A stretch of DNA of 64,000 nucleotides, from the NCBI RefSeq assembly GCF_037860835.1, contig NZ_JBBEOG010000003.1:434001-498000 (forward strand), in the 5' to 3' direction. Position 1 is the first letter of the stretch, and each line of letters opens with the position of its first letter. Below the pieces are notes generated by a model that was not told the origin of the DNA, ran no database searches, and saw only the letters and a program-made list of their open reading frames with translations. This stretch comes from Aquipuribacter nitratireducens (GTDB lineage: Bacteria; Actinomycetota; Actinomycetes; Actinomycetales; JBBAYJ01). Positions 26,001 to 34,476 of the stretch are shown here, piece after piece. The position numbers and the translations under genes were made by a program.

Positions 26001-27386
26001 TCACTCCCGACGACGGCGGCGCACGGCCAGCGGGACAGGACCCGCGGGACGCAGGACGATCCCGACGTCCGTGGCGACCGACGTCTCCTCGGTCGTCCAC
26101 TCGACGCGCTGCAGCAGCGTCGCGAGCCCGAGCACCGCCTCCATGAGGGCGAGGTGCATCCCGACGCACGCGTGCGCGCCCGCGCCGAACGGGAACCACG
26201 CCCACCGGTGCCCACCCGGCAGCGGGTCGGCGAAGCGCCCGGGGTCGAAACGCTGCGGCTCCGGCCACCAGCGGGCGGAGCGCTGGGTGGCGTACGGCGA
26301 CAGCAGCACCGTCGCCCCGGCGGGGATCCGGTGACCCAGCACCTCGTCCTCCACCGGAGCGACCCGGGCCGTCGACGGTGCCGACGGCCACAGGCGCAGC
26401 ACCTCCCGGACCACGTGGTCGGTCCCCACGAGCCCCGGCAGGTCGGCCGCGGTCGGGGGACGGTCGCCGGCGACGGCGTCCACCTCGGCGCGCAGCGCCT
26501 CCTGGAGCACGGGGTCGACGGCGAGCCGGTGGAGCGCGATGGCGAGCGTCGTCGCCGTCGTCTCGTGGCCGGCGAACAGGAACGTCATGACCTGGTCGGC
26601 GACCTCGGCGTCGTCGAGCTCGCCGGTGCGCAGCAGCAGCCCCACGAGGTCGTCGCCCTCAGCTGCCGCACGGCGGCGCCGCACGAGCTCGGCGACGAGG
26701 CGTTCGTTCTCCTCCACGGCCGCGGCCATGCGCCGGTTCGTCGGGGTCGGCACGGCGAACGGGAGACGGTGGGCGGCGAGCCCGCGACGCATGATCGACC
26801 GGTTGAGGGCGGGCACCGTCGAGCGGACGACGGGCAGCGCGAACTCGACGTCGGCGCCGACGAGGACCCGCCCGATGAAGCGGACGGTGAAGTCGACCAT
26901 GTCGTCGCGCGCGCCGACGGTCTCCCCGGCGTCCGCGGCCGCCGCCCACCGGTCGGCGACCCGGGTCATCTCCGTCACCGCCATGGGGGCGTAGGAGCCG
27001 AGCACGCGCCGCCGCGTCAGTGCCGGGGCGAGCACCCGCCGCTGCCGCTTCCAGCGCTCCCCCTCGCTCGTGAAGAGACCGTCGCCCAGCGCGCGGCGCA
27101 GCTCCTGGTACATCGGCGACTGCTTCGTGAGCCGGTGGGGGTCCGCCACGAGCACCCGTTCGACGCCGTCGGGGTGGAAGACCCCGTGCAGCACCTGCCG
27201 CCAGCCGGGCGGGCCGACGTCGATGCGGACGACAGGACCCACCCGCTCGGCCGCCGTCAGCGTCCCCAGCGGGTCGCGGCGGAGCGTGAGGGCGGATCCG
27301 ATCACCGGGTGGCCGGCGACCCGGGGGGTCGGCACCCGCGGGACGTGGCCAGGTGGGACGTGCGCAGGTGCTGACGTGGACGGCAT
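26001..27386 (-). CDS. Cytochrome P450
   Basis: A 461-residue P450. The I-helix oxygen-activation motif is LFAGHETTATTL, the K-helix pair is in VREVLRLWPS (ExxR), and the heme loop is FGAGAHACVGMHLAL with its cysteine ligand. The protein resembles the class that accepts fatty acids or terpenoid chains (CYP102/CYP4-like order of motifs), but substrate assignment by eye is unsafe. The ATG at 27386 is preceded by a purine-rich GGGAGGGGG; an upstream frame extension of 15 codons is less likely. It converges on the acyl-CoA ligase with a 4-nt gap. Confidence 0.92.
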   Translation of the reverse strand: MPSTSAPAHVPPGHVPRVPTPRVAGHPVIGSALTLRRDPLGTLTAAERVGPVVRIDVGPPGWRQVLHGVFHPDGVERVLVADPHRLTKQSPMYQELRRALGDGLFTSEGERWKRQRRVLAPALTRRRVLGSYAPMAVTEMTRVADRWAAAADAGETVGARDDMVDFTVRFIGRVLVGADVEFALPVVRSTVPALNRSIMRRGLAAHRLPFAVPTPTNRRMAAAVEENERLVAELVRRRRAAAEGDDLVGLLLRTGELDDAEVADQVMTFLFAGHETTATTLAIALHRLAVDPVLQEALRAEVDAVAGDRPPTAADLPGLVGTDHVVREVLRLWPSAPSTARVAPVEDEVLGHRIPAGATVLLSPYATQRSARWWPEPQRFDPGRFADPLPGGHRWAWFPFGAGAHACVGMHLALMEAVLGLATLLQRVEWTTEETSVATDVGIVLRPAGPVPLAVRRRRRE

Positions 27387-27460
27387 GGCGACCCCCTCCC
27401 GGTCGAGCCGGACCAGGATGCTCCTCGGCACCCTCCGGCGTCACTCCTCCGGGGCAGGGA

Positions 27461-27480
27461 CGTCCTCCTCCAGGAGGACG
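27461..27480. repeat. Inverted repeat in the P450-CPBP intergenic space
   Basis: CGTCCTCCT and AGGAGGACG form a perfect 9-bp dyad with a 2-nt centre in the 190-nt space between the divergent P450 and CPBP protease genes. The centre is too tight for a terminator hairpin. It could be an operator for either gene. Confidence 0.4.
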
Positions 27481-27576
27481 CGTGACCCTGCTCGAGGACG
27501 AGGACGGCGCGCCGGTGGCGCCGTAACGTCCGCGCCGGGCCCGAGCGGGTCCGCTGCCTCGACCAAGGAGACGACC

Positions 27577-28491
27577 GTGACCCCGACACTGACGAGGTTC
27601 CTCGTGATCGCCGGAGGCTGGGCGACGATCGTGGGGCTGGGGCTGTGGTGGGCCGACGTGTCGCTCGACTCGGTCCCGGGTGTCCTCGCCCTCGCGCTGC
27701 TCTACATGCCGTCGCCGTTCGTCGCGGCGCTCGTCGCCGAGCGCGGGCTCGTCCGCGAGCGCTTCCGGCTGCCGCACGGCGGCTGGCGCGCCGTCGTCGT
27801 GTTCCTCCTCGCGCCCGCGGTCCTCGTCGTCACGTTCGTGGGACTGCTGCTCGTCCTCACCGCGGCCGCCGACCTCGTGGGGGTCGACGCCGTCGGCTCC
27901 GTCGCGACGACCGGGGAGGAGATGGTCGCCGGCGCCGCCGCCCTCCTCGGCGAGGCCGCCGTCGCCGCGGCCGGACCACCTCCGCCGTTCGCCGTCCTGC
28001 TGCTCGCGGGCGTCTGGGGCGCCCTCGTCGCGGGCTGGACCGTCAACGGGCTCGTCGCCATGGGCGAGGAGTACGGCTGGCGCGGCCTCATGTGGGAGCA
28101 GCTGCGGCACCTCGGCCCGGTCCGGGCCAACCTCGCCATCGGCGCGGCATGGGGCCTGTGGCACGCACCGGTGGTCCTGCAGGGCTACAACTACCCGGGG
28201 TACCCGGTCGCGGGCGTGGCCGCCATGGTCCTGTTCTGCGTCGCCCTGTCCCTGTGCCTCACCGCGCTCCGCGAGCTCACCGGCAGCGTCCTGCCGGTCG
28301 CCGCGGCGCACGGGATGGTGAACGCCCTCGCTCCCCTCGTCCTCCTCGTCACCCCGGGCGCCCACCCCGTCCTGGCAGGGCCGCTGGGCCTCGTCGGCTC
28401 CGCGGTGCTGCTGGCCCTCGGCGCCGTGTCGTGGGCGCTCGTGCGCCGCCGCGCGGACCGTGCGGTGGAGGCCCCGGTTACCGGCTGGTAA
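27577..28491 (+). CDS. CPBP family intramembrane metalloprotease
   Basis: A 304-residue membrane protein of the CAAX protease/bacteriocin-processing family. The motif EEYGWRG (E164, E165, R169) supplies the two glutamates, H196 in WHAPVV the first histidine, and AAHGMVNA the last histidine-asparagine pair. About eight helices are predicted. The GTG follows an AAGGAG ribosome site. Targets are unknown; relatives are linked to peptide processing and stress. Its stop codon lies inside an operator-like dyad that belongs to the downstream acyl-CoA dehydrogenase promoter. Confidence 0.85.
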   Translation: MTPTLTRFLVIAGGWATIVGLGLWWADVSLDSVPGVLALALLYMPSPFVAALVAERGLVRERFRLPHGGWRAVVVFLLAPAVLVVTFVGLLLVLTAAADLVGVDAVGSVATTGEEMVAGAAALLGEAAVAAAGPPPPFAVLLLAGVWGALVAGWTVNGLVAMGEEYGWRGLMWEQLRHLGPVRANLAIGAAWGLWHAPVVLQGYNYPGYPVAGVAAMVLFCVALSLCLTALRELTGSVLPVAAAHGMVNALAPLVLLVTPGAHPVLAGPLGLVGSAVLLALGAVSWALVRRRADRAVEAPVTGW

Positions 28492-28493
28492 CC
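28476..28493. promoter_or_regulatory. Operator 1 of the acyl-CoA dehydrogenase promoter
   Basis: GGTTACC and GGTAACC half-sites are separated by 4 nt, a perfect dyad placed directly before a TACGGT -10 box (28494-28499). It covers the CPBP stop codon. The form suits a TetR-type repressor. Confidence 0.65.
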
Positions 28494-28505
28494 TACGGTC
28501 TCGAA

Positions 28506-28523
28506 GGTTACCGACCGGTACCC
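28506..28523. promoter_or_regulatory. Operator 2 of the acyl-CoA dehydrogenase promoter
   Basis: GGTTACC-N4-GGTACCC is a near copy of the dyad at 28476 and lies 30 nt further on, about the expected transcription start. The two sites bracket the -10 box. Confidence 0.6.
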
Positions 28524-28536
28524 GGCGAGGAGCAGC

Positions 28537-30504
28537 GTGAGCACGACGACGTCCCCACCGCGACCCACTCCCCACGAGCCGGACGCGCCGGAGGAGCGGA
28601 CGGCGTCCAGCGCGCCGGACGCCCCGGCGGCACCGGCCCTACGCGGGCCGCGCGCCGAGGCGCTCCGGGAGGCGCTCGACGGTGACCGCCACGCCCTGCG
28701 GGAGCGGCTGCGACGGGAGCTCGACGCCGACTGGTTCGCCCCCCGTCTGCACACGGACGACGAGGCCCACCGGGTCCACACCCTCGACGGGCTGCGCCGG
28801 TTGGCCGCGCTCGGCCACCAGAGACTGGGGTTCGACGCCCGGCACGGTGGCCACGACGACATCGACGGCTCGGTCGTCGTCTACGAGATGCTCGGCCTCG
28901 GCGACCTCTCGCTCATGGTGAAGGCAGGGGTCCAGTGGGGCCTGTTCGGTGGCGCCGTCCAGGCGCTCGGCACGACCCGCCACCACGAGGAGCTCCTCCG
29001 GGCGCTCATGGACCTCGAGGTCCTCGGCTGCTTCGCGATGACGGAGGTGGGTCACGGCTCCGACGTCCAGGGCCTGCGGACCACCGCGACGTACGACCCC
29101 TCGACCGAGGAGTTCGTCGTCCACACCCCGGACGCCGACGCGGAGAAGACGTACATCGGCAACGCGGCACGCGACGGCCACCTCGCCGTCGTGTTCGCCC
29201 AGCTGGAGACCGCCGGTGAGCGCCACGGCGTCCACGCGCTCCTCGTCCCGCTTCGGGACCGCGACGGATCCGTCGTCCCCGGTGTCCGCATCACCGACAA
29301 CGGGCACAAGGCCGGCCTCAACGGCGTCGACAACGGTCGCATCGCCTTCGACCACGTCCGGGTCCCCCGTACCGCGCTGCTCGACCGCTTCGCGGACGTC
29401 GCCGGCGACGGCACCTACTCCAGCGACATCGAGTCGTCCGCAGCCCGGTTCTTCACCACGATCGGGGCGCTGGTCAAGGGACGCATCACGATCGGCGGCG
29501 CGGCCGCCACCGCGACGAAGGTCGCGCTCGTCATCGCGCTGCGGCGAGCCGAGGAGCGGGCCCAGTTCCGCCGCCCCGACGGCGAGGAGGTGGTCCTGCT
29601 CGACTACCTCGCCCACCAGCGGCGGCTGCTGCCCGCCCTCGCCCGCACGTACGCCCTGTCCTTCGCGCAGTCCGAGCTCGTCGCGGGCCTCGCCGGCACC
29701 ACCGCCGCCACCCGCCTGCCGGAGCACGAGCAGCGCAGGCTCGAGGTGCACGCGGCCGGGCTCAAGGCCGCCACGACGTGGCACGCCACCACGACGATCC
29801 AGGCGTGCCGCGAGGCGTGCGGCGGCGCCGGCTACATGGCGGAGAGCCGGCTGCCGGGGCTGCGGGCCGACACCGACGTGTTCACGACCTTCGAGGGCGA
29901 CAACACCGTGCTCCTGCAGCTCGTGGCCAAGGGCCTCCTCGCCGCCTACAAGGACCGGGTGGAGGACCTCGACACCCTCGGGCTCGCCCGCACCGTGGTG
30001 AGCGGTCTGTTCGACCGGGCCCGGCACGTGCTGCCGCAGCCGGGCCGCGAGCCGGACGTCACCGACCGGGCGCAGCAGCTCGCGCTGCTGGTCGACCGGG
30101 AGCGCCACGTCGTGGAGGGCCTCGCCCGCCGCGTGCGCCACGCCCGCTCCGGCGACGGCGACGCGTTCGAGGCGACGAACGCCGCGCAGCCGCACATGCT
30201 CGCCGCGGCCCGCGCCCACCTCGACCGGGTCCAGCTCGAGGCCTTCGTCACGGGGATCGAGCGCTGCGAGGACGCTGCCGCGGCGGCCGTCCTCGAGCAG
30301 GTCTGCGACCTGTTCGCCCTCTCCCTGCTCGAGCAGGAGAAGGCGTGGTTCCTCGAGCACGGTCGCATGAGCGGGGCGACGGCCCGGCAGCTCACGCGGC
30401 TCGTCGACGAGGCGTGCGGCGCGCTGCGTCCGCACGCGCGGGAGCTCGTCGACGCCTTCGGGGTGCCCGGTCGCCTGCTGCAGGTGGCCGGCGAGGACGC
30501 CTGA
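28537..30504 (+). CDS. Acyl-CoA dehydrogenase (acyl-CoA oxidase-like, long form)
   Basis: A 655-residue flavoprotein of the acyl-CoA dehydrogenase/oxidase superfamily. FAMTEVGHGSDVQGLRTTATY is the FAD and substrate segment; together with the length it resembles the peroxisomal acyl-CoA oxidase branch more than the usual 380-residue dehydrogenases. The domain order is N-terminal helices, beta domain (about 150-290), C-terminal helices with CREACGGAGYMAESRLPGLR and FTTFEGDNTVLLQL, and an extra helical tail. It catalyses the first oxidation of beta-oxidation. The N-terminal 40 residues are Pro-rich. A ribosome site GAGGAGCAG precedes the GTG. Two dyad operators flank the promoter. Confidence 0.88.
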   Translation: MSTTTSPPRPTPHEPDAPEERTASSAPDAPAAPALRGPRAEALREALDGDRHALRERLRRELDADWFAPRLHTDDEAHRVHTLDGLRRLAALGHQRLGFDARHGGHDDIDGSVVVYEMLGLGDLSLMVKAGVQWGLFGGAVQALGTTRHHEELLRALMDLEVLGCFAMTEVGHGSDVQGLRTTATYDPSTEEFVVHTPDADAEKTYIGNAARDGHLAVVFAQLETAGERHGVHALLVPLRDRDGSVVPGVRITDNGHKAGLNGVDNGRIAFDHVRVPRTALLDRFADVAGDGTYSSDIESSAARFFTTIGALVKGRITIGGAAATATKVALVIALRRAEERAQFRRPDGEEVVLLDYLAHQRRLLPALARTYALSFAQSELVAGLAGTTAATRLPEHEQRRLEVHAAGLKAATTWHATTTIQACREACGGAGYMAESRLPGLRADTDVFTTFEGDNTVLLQLVAKGLLAAYKDRVEDLDTLGLARTVVSGLFDRARHVLPQPGREPDVTDRAQQLALLVDRERHVVEGLARRVRHARSGDGDAFEATNAAQPHMLAAARAHLDRVQLEAFVTGIERCEDAAAAAVLEQVCDLFALSLLEQEKAWFLEHGRMSGATARQLTRLVDEACGALRPHARELVDAFGVPGRLLQVAGEDA

Positions 30505-30530
30505 CCGGTCGTGGGGGTCCGCGTCAGGCG
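30498..30530. terminator. Candidate hairpin at convergent acyl-CoA dehydrogenase end
   Basis: CGCCTGAC and GTCAGGCG form a perfect 8-bp stem with a 17-nt G-rich loop spanning the dehydrogenase stop and the stop of the convergent S51 gene. Confidence 0.4.
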
Positions 30531-31249
30531 CCGAGGGGGACGCTGCCGCCCGCGGTGACGCGGGTGACCGCCACCGACCCGCCCGCGGCACGTGCGACGA
30601 CCCACGCCGCCCCGGTGCCGACCACCCGGGCGTCCCCGTCGACGACCTGGACGGCCGTCCCCTCGTCGACGGCCACGCAGGACCGCGCTCGCCCGGACGC
30701 CACCGCGGCGACCGCGCGACCGAGCGTCCCCCACGTGCTCGCGTGGACGTCGAACGAGCCCGGCACCAGCCCGAGGCCCGCGACGACGCCCACCTCGTCG
30801 AGGTCCTCGCCCGCGTCCTCGGGGCAGACCGGGACGCCGTCGACGCGCCAGCCGCCGACGAGGGCGTGCTCACCGGCGACCGCGGTGCCGGCCGAGAAGC
30901 CGGCGTACGGCCGGTCCCGCGCCGCCAGCCACGCCCGCAGCTCCCCGGCCGCGGGCACCAGTGCGTCGGCGTAGGCGGGTGTCAGCCCCCCGCACACGAG
31001 GAGCGCGTCCGCGTCGCCGAGGTCGGCGACGTCGAGGAGCCCCCCGGGCGGGACGAGGACCGGGACCGGCTCACAGCGCGCGGTGTCCAGCAGCACCCGC
31101 TCCCAGCGCCGGAACTGCTCGTGGCCGTCGCCCTCGTCGAGCACGACGCACGCGACCCGCGCGCCGGAGCCGGCCACGTCGAGGAGCGGCCCGTAGACGC
31201 CGGGTCGGGCGGCGTCGTCCCACCCGCCTCCGATCAGCTGGACGAGCAC
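30524..31249 (-). CDS. Peptidase S51-like (class I glutamine amidotransferase fold) protein
   Basis: A 241-residue protein of the cyanophycinase/dipeptidase E fold. The nucleophile elbow is in YAGFSAGTAVAGEHALVGG, preceded by LLVCGGLTPAYADAL, and a later GLGLVPGSFDVHASTWGTLGR segment carries the family histidine. These enzymes hydrolyse cyanophycin or Asp-containing dipeptides, but there is no cyanophycin synthetase in this window. The GTG at 31249 (VTVLVQLIGGGWDD) is chosen because a GGAGGT site lies just upstream. Confidence 0.8.
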   Translation of the reverse strand: MLVQLIGGGWDDAARPGVYGPLLDVAGSGARVACVVLDEGDGHEQFRRWERVLLDTARCEPVPVLVPPGGLLDVADLGDADALLVCGGLTPAYADALVPAAGELRAWLAARDRPYAGFSAGTAVAGEHALVGGWRVDGVPVCPEDAGEDLDEVGVVAGLGLVPGSFDVHASTWGTLGRAVAAVASGRARSCVAVDEGTAVQVVDGDARVVGTGAAWVVARAAGGSVAVTRVTAGGSVPLGA

Positions 31250-31324
31250 GGTGACCTCCGGGTGTCGGGTGCGCGGCGGACGCAGTCTGCCCCGCGCCGA
31301 GGGGCAGGTGTCGGAGGCCGCGCC

Positions 31325-31330
31325 TAGCGT
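31325..31330 (+). promoter_or_regulatory. -10 box for leaderless DUF3072 transcript
   Basis: TAGCGT followed by 7 nt and the ATG at 31338. Confidence 0.55.
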
Positions 31331-31337
31331 TCGGTGC

Positions 31338-31580
31338 ATGACCGACGCGACACCTGACGGACCTGACGGAGCTGCCACCCCGGACCCCGGCACGAGCGCC
31401 GAGAAGCCGGTCGAGCAGTGGGCCACGGGCGGTGAGCCCGCGACCGGCCCCCAGCTCAGCTACCTCTCCACCCTCGCGCGCGAGGCCGGGCGGGACGTGC
31501 CCGAGGGCCTCACCAAGGCGGAGGCCTCGGAGCTCATCGACGAGCTCCAGGGCAGCACCGGGCGCGGCGGGCAGGGGTGA
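31338..31580 (+). CDS. DUF3072 domain protein
   Basis: An 80-residue acidic protein. The first 40 residues are disordered (Pro, Asp, Gly, Thr). The second half, GPQLSYLSTLAREAGRDVPEGLTKAEASELIDELQ, is the DUF3072 helix pair, related to a SAP/HeH-like fold that occurs at the C-terminus of DNA-associated proteins. Function unknown. The next gene, DUF2630, starts 7 nt after the stop, and the two probably form an operon. Confidence 0.85.
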   Translation: MTDATPDGPDGAATPDPGTSAEKPVEQWATGGEPATGPQLSYLSTLAREAGRDVPEGLTKAEASELIDELQGSTGRGGQG

Positions 31581-31587
31581 GCAGGCC

Positions 31588-31833
31588 GTGAGGGACGAGG
31601 ACGTCCTCGCCGAGATCGGCCGGATCGTCCGCGCGGAGCACGAGGCCCGTGAGGCGGCGCAACGGGACGAGCTGACACCGGAGCAGGAGCAGGCGGAGGT
31701 CGAGCGGCTCGAGGTCGCCCTCGACCGCTGCTGGGACCTGCTGCGGCAGCGTCGCGCCCGGCGTGCCGCCGGGGAGGACCCCGACGACGCGGAGGCCCGC
31801 CCGGAGCAGGTCGTCGAGCGCTACCGCCAGTAG
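31588..31833 (+). CDS. DUF2630 domain protein
   Basis: An 81-residue, charged, all-helical protein: RDEDVLAEIGRIVRAEHEAREA, then [30 protein letters not shown] and VVERYRQ at the end, the full DUF2630 pattern. It is probably a coiled-coil hairpin. Function unknown; small proteins of this family are common in actinobacteria. The GTG at 31588 follows a weak GCAGG site close to the DUF3072 stop. Confidence 0.88.
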   Translation: MRDEDVLAEIGRIVRAEHEAREAAQRDELTPEQEQAEVERLEVALDRCWDLLRQRRARRAAGEDPDDAEARPEQVVERYRQ

Positions 31834-31853
31834 CACGGGGCGTGTGGGGACCC

Positions 31854-32951
31854 TCAACCCTGGTGGGGGGCGCGGGCGACGCGGGCCCCGGCGAGACCCT
31901 GCCCGAGCTGGTGCAGACCCGCCCGGCCGGCACCCCGCTCGACGACCTGCGCCACCTCCGGCACGAGCCGGCGCAGCACGTCGGCGAGGGTGACGACCCC
32001 GGCGAAGCCCCCGTCGTCCACGACGACCGCCAGGTGCGTGCTGGTGTCCCGCATCGTCGCCAGCGCCTCGTGCACGGGGGTGTCGGCGGCGATCTCCAGC
32101 GGCGCCCGCACGAGGCCCTCCACCCCGGCGTCGGGCGGCAGCGCGAGGGTGTCCCGGACGTGGATCACACCGGTGACCGCGTCGCCGTCCCGCACGAGGA
32201 TCCGCAGGTGGCTCGAGCGTCGGCTCGCCTCCTGCACCTCGGCGACCCGTGCGCCGGATCCGACGGAGGTGGGCCGGGCGTCCGGGCGCACGAGGTCGCG
32301 CACGAGCAGGTCCTGCAGCTCCAGGGCCCCCCGCAGCTGGTCGGAGTAGGAGGGGTCGAGGACGCCGACGTTGGCCGAGTGCTCGACGAGCTGGCGCAAC
32401 GAGTCCGGGGTGTGCCCGGTCGCGACCATGGCGGCCGGTTCGACCCCGACCCGGCGCACGCACCAGTTGGCGGCGTCGTTGAGGGCCGTGAGCAGGGGGC
32501 GCGTCAGCCACATGAACGCCCGCATCGGCAGGCTGAGGAGGATGGCCGAGCGCTCGGGGTGTGCGATCGCCCACGACTTCGGCGCCATCTCCCCCACGAC
32601 GAGGTGGAGGAACGTCACGACGACGAGCGCGAGGGCGAAGCCTGCGACGTCGGCGAGCCACGGCGGGGCGCCCCACCCCTCGATGAGGGGGGTGAGCGAG
32701 TACTGGACCGCGGGCTTCGTGATGGCGCCGAGGGCGAGCGCGCAGACGGTGATCCCCAGCTGCGAGCCGGCGAGGAGCACGGTGAGCTCCGCGGAGGAGC
32801 GCAGGGCCGCCCGGGCCGCGGCGCTCTCGGGAGCCGCGTCCTCCAGGCGGTGGCGCTTGGCGGCGAGCAGGGCGAACTCGACCGCGACGAAGAACGCGCT
32901 CGCGGCGATGATGAGGACGGTCGCGACGGCGACGACGGCCGGGTTGCTCAC
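31854..32951 (-). CDS. CNNM/CorC family transporter with CBS domains (copy 1)
   Basis: A 365-residue member of the hemolysin C/CorC group, linked to magnesium and cobalt efflux. The N-terminal DUF21 membrane domain (about residues 1-190, FFVAVEFALLAAKRHRLED at the start and LVVGEMAPKSWAIAHPE in the middle) precedes two CBS motifs ending near VTLADVLRRLVPEV. The C-terminal CorC_HlyC domain seen in the neighbouring paralogue is absent. Its GTG overlaps the stop of the upstream paralogue, so they are coupled and may form a hetero-oligomer. Confidence 0.9.
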   Translation of the reverse strand: MSNPAVVAVATVLIIAASAFFVAVEFALLAAKRHRLEDAAPESAAARAALRSSAELTVLLAGSQLGITVCALALGAITKPAVQYSLTPLIEGWGAPPWLADVAGFALALVVVTFLHLVVGEMAPKSWAIAHPERSAILLSLPMRAFMWLTRPLLTALNDAANWCVRRVGVEPAAMVATGHTPDSLRQLVEHSANVGVLDPSYSDQLRGALELQDLLVRDLVRPDARPTSVGSGARVAEVQEASRRSSHLRILVRDGDAVTGVIHVRDTLALPPDAGVEGLVRAPLEIAADTPVHEALATMRDTSTHLAVVVDDGGFAGVVTLADVLRRLVPEVAQVVERGAGRAGLHQLGQGLAGARVARAPHQG

Positions 32952-34351
32952 CGGTCCTCCTCTCCCTCGACGTCGTCGGTGCCCGCCGCGTCGTCACCCA
33001 CGGGCTCCGGCTCGACGAGGTCGAGACGGACCGACGAGGGCACGCGGTGCTCGACCTCGACGACCTCCGCCCGCAGCAGCCGCGGCGGCACCACGTCGCC
33101 GTGGACGAGCTCGCCCGGGTCCTCCGGCAGCGGGAGCTCGACGACCTCGCCGGGCTCCGGCAGCGACCCGGTCGCGGCGATGACGAGGCCCGCGAGCGTC
33201 TCGTAGTCCCCTCGCGGCAGGTCGGTGCCGAGCAGGCGCTCGACCTCGTCGACGTGGGCGTCGCCGTCGACGAGCCAGCCGCCCTCCGCGGTCTCCTCCG
33301 CGCTCGGCGGCTCCTCCTCGTCGTGCTCGTCCGTGATCTCCCCGACGAGCTCCTCCGCGAGGTCCTCGAGGGTGAGGACCCCCGCGAACCCGCCGTACTC
33401 GTCGACGACGCACGCGAGCTGGTTGCGTGTCGTCCCCAGCTCGTGGGCGGCGGCGGGCAACGTCATGAGGGTCGGCACCACGAGCGCGGGCCGCATGAGG
33501 TCGCCGGCCGTGAGGTGCGCCCGGTCGGTCTCGAGGACGTCGTCGAGGTGGACGACACCCAGCACGTCGCCGTCCGCGTCGAGGACCGGGTAGCGGGAGT
33601 GCCCCGCGGCCATGCGCACGCGCAGGTCGTGAAGGGTCTCCTGCGGTCCGACCGCGTCGACGCGAAGGCGGGGGATCATCGCGTGCTCGACGTCGCGACG
33701 GGGGAAGTCGAGGACGCGGTCGAGGAGCATCGACAGCTCGACCGGGAGGTCACCGGTCTCGCGGGACTCCTGCACGATGTGCTCGAGGTCCCGCGCGGTC
33801 GCGGAGTGCTCGACGTCGTGCACGGGCTCGATGCGCAGCAGGCGCAGCAGGAGGTTCGACGCCTGGTCGAACACCCAGATGAGCCAGCCGAAGACCGCGA
33901 GGTAGACCGCGGTCGAGCGCGACAGCCACCGAGCGACCGGCTCGGGCCGGGCGATCGCGAGGTTCTTGGGGAACAGCTCGCCGAAGAGCATCTGGATGAC
34001 CGTCGACACGAGCAGCGCGAGCACGGTCCCGACCGCGACCCCGACACCGGGCGGCACACCGACGCCACCGAGCACGGTGCCGAGGGACTGCCCGATGAGC
34101 GGTTCGGCGACGTAGCCCACGAGCAGCGCGGTCACGGTGATGCCGAGCTGCGCACCGCTCAGCATGAACGACGTGCGGCGGGTGATCGTGAGGGTCCGCC
34201 GGGCGGTGGCGTCCCCGGCGGCCGCCTGGGCGGCGAGCGCCGAGCGGTCGACCGCGACGTACGCGAACTCCTGGGCGACGAAGTAGCCGGTCGCGGCGGT
34301 GATGAGCAGGACGACGAGGAGGCCGACAAGGAGCGAGAGCACCACGTCCAT
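32948..34351 (-). CDS. CNNM/CorC family transporter with CBS and CorC_HlyC domains (copy 2)
   Basis: A 467-residue membrane protein. The DUF21 domain with four helices contains YFVAQEFAYVAVDRS and FGELFPKNLAIARPEP. CBS domains follow (residues about 215-335, ending DEYGGFAGVLTLEDLAEELVGEI). A C-terminal CorC_HlyC domain (about 350-440) starts GGWLVDGDAHVDEVERLLG. The family binds Mg-ATP and exports divalent cations. The ATG at 34351 shares its A with the stop of a 30-codon upstream frame, a layout that favours translational coupling. A GTG five codons earlier is a less likely start. Confidence 0.9.
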   Translation of the reverse strand: MDVVLSLLVGLLVVLLITAATGYFVAQEFAYVAVDRSALAAQAAAGDATARRTLTITRRTSFMLSGAQLGITVTALLVGYVAEPLIGQSLGTVLGGVGVPPGVGVAVGTVLALLVSTVIQMLFGELFPKNLAIARPEPVARWLSRSTAVYLAVFGWLIWVFDQASNLLLRLLRIEPVHDVEHSATARDLEHIVQESRETGDLPVELSMLLDRVLDFPRRDVEHAMIPRLRVDAVGPQETLHDLRVRMAAGHSRYPVLDADGDVLGVVHLDDVLETDRAHLTAGDLMRPALVVPTLMTLPAAAHELGTTRNQLACVVDEYGGFAGVLTLEDLAEELVGEITDEHDEEEPPSAEETAEGGWLVDGDAHVDEVERLLGTDLPRGDYETLAGLVIAATGSLPEPGEVVELPLPEDPGELVHGDVVPPRLLRAEVVEVEHRVPSSVRLDLVEPEPVGDDAAGTDDVEGEEDR

Positions 34352-34443
34352 CAGGTGCGCTCCCACCCCTCCGGCCCGCCGTGACGGGCGCCGGTGCGGT
34401 CACCGACGCGGTCACGGCGCCTGGGATGTGACTCGGGGTCCAT
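34351..34443 (-). CDS. Leaderless 30-codon upstream ORF coupled to CorC gene
   Basis: A short frame of 30 codons (MDPESHPRRRDRVGDRTG..., ending GWERT) runs from an ATG at 34443 to a TGA that overlaps the ATG of the CorC gene as TGATG. A TATGCT -10 box lies 8 nt before its ATG, so the transcript probably begins at or very near this codon. The peptide is Arg-rich and has no family. It may be a leader that controls CorC translation, or simply a ribosome-loading device. Confidence 0.45.
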   Translation of the reverse strand: MDPESHPRRRDRVGDRTGARHGGPEGWERT

Positions 34444-34451
34444 GACCGCAC

Positions 34452-34457
34452 AGCATA
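34452..34457 (-). promoter_or_regulatory. -10 box upstream of the CorC operon
   Basis: TATGCT on the minus strand, 8 nt before the ATG of the short upstream frame at 34443. Confidence 0.5.
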
Positions 34458-34476
34458 CGGAGCCCGCGCCCGGCTC

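Noticed and set aside
27461-27480. Inverted repeat as a terminator of the P450 or CPBP gene
   Set aside because: Both genes start, not end, at this intergenic space, and the 2-nt centre cannot form a stable hairpin loop. Kept only as a repeat or possible operator.
30645-30665. TGGAC-N4-GTCCC match inside the S51 gene
   Set aside because: It is deep in coding sequence, far from any start, and has a mismatch; expected by chance in GC-rich DNA.
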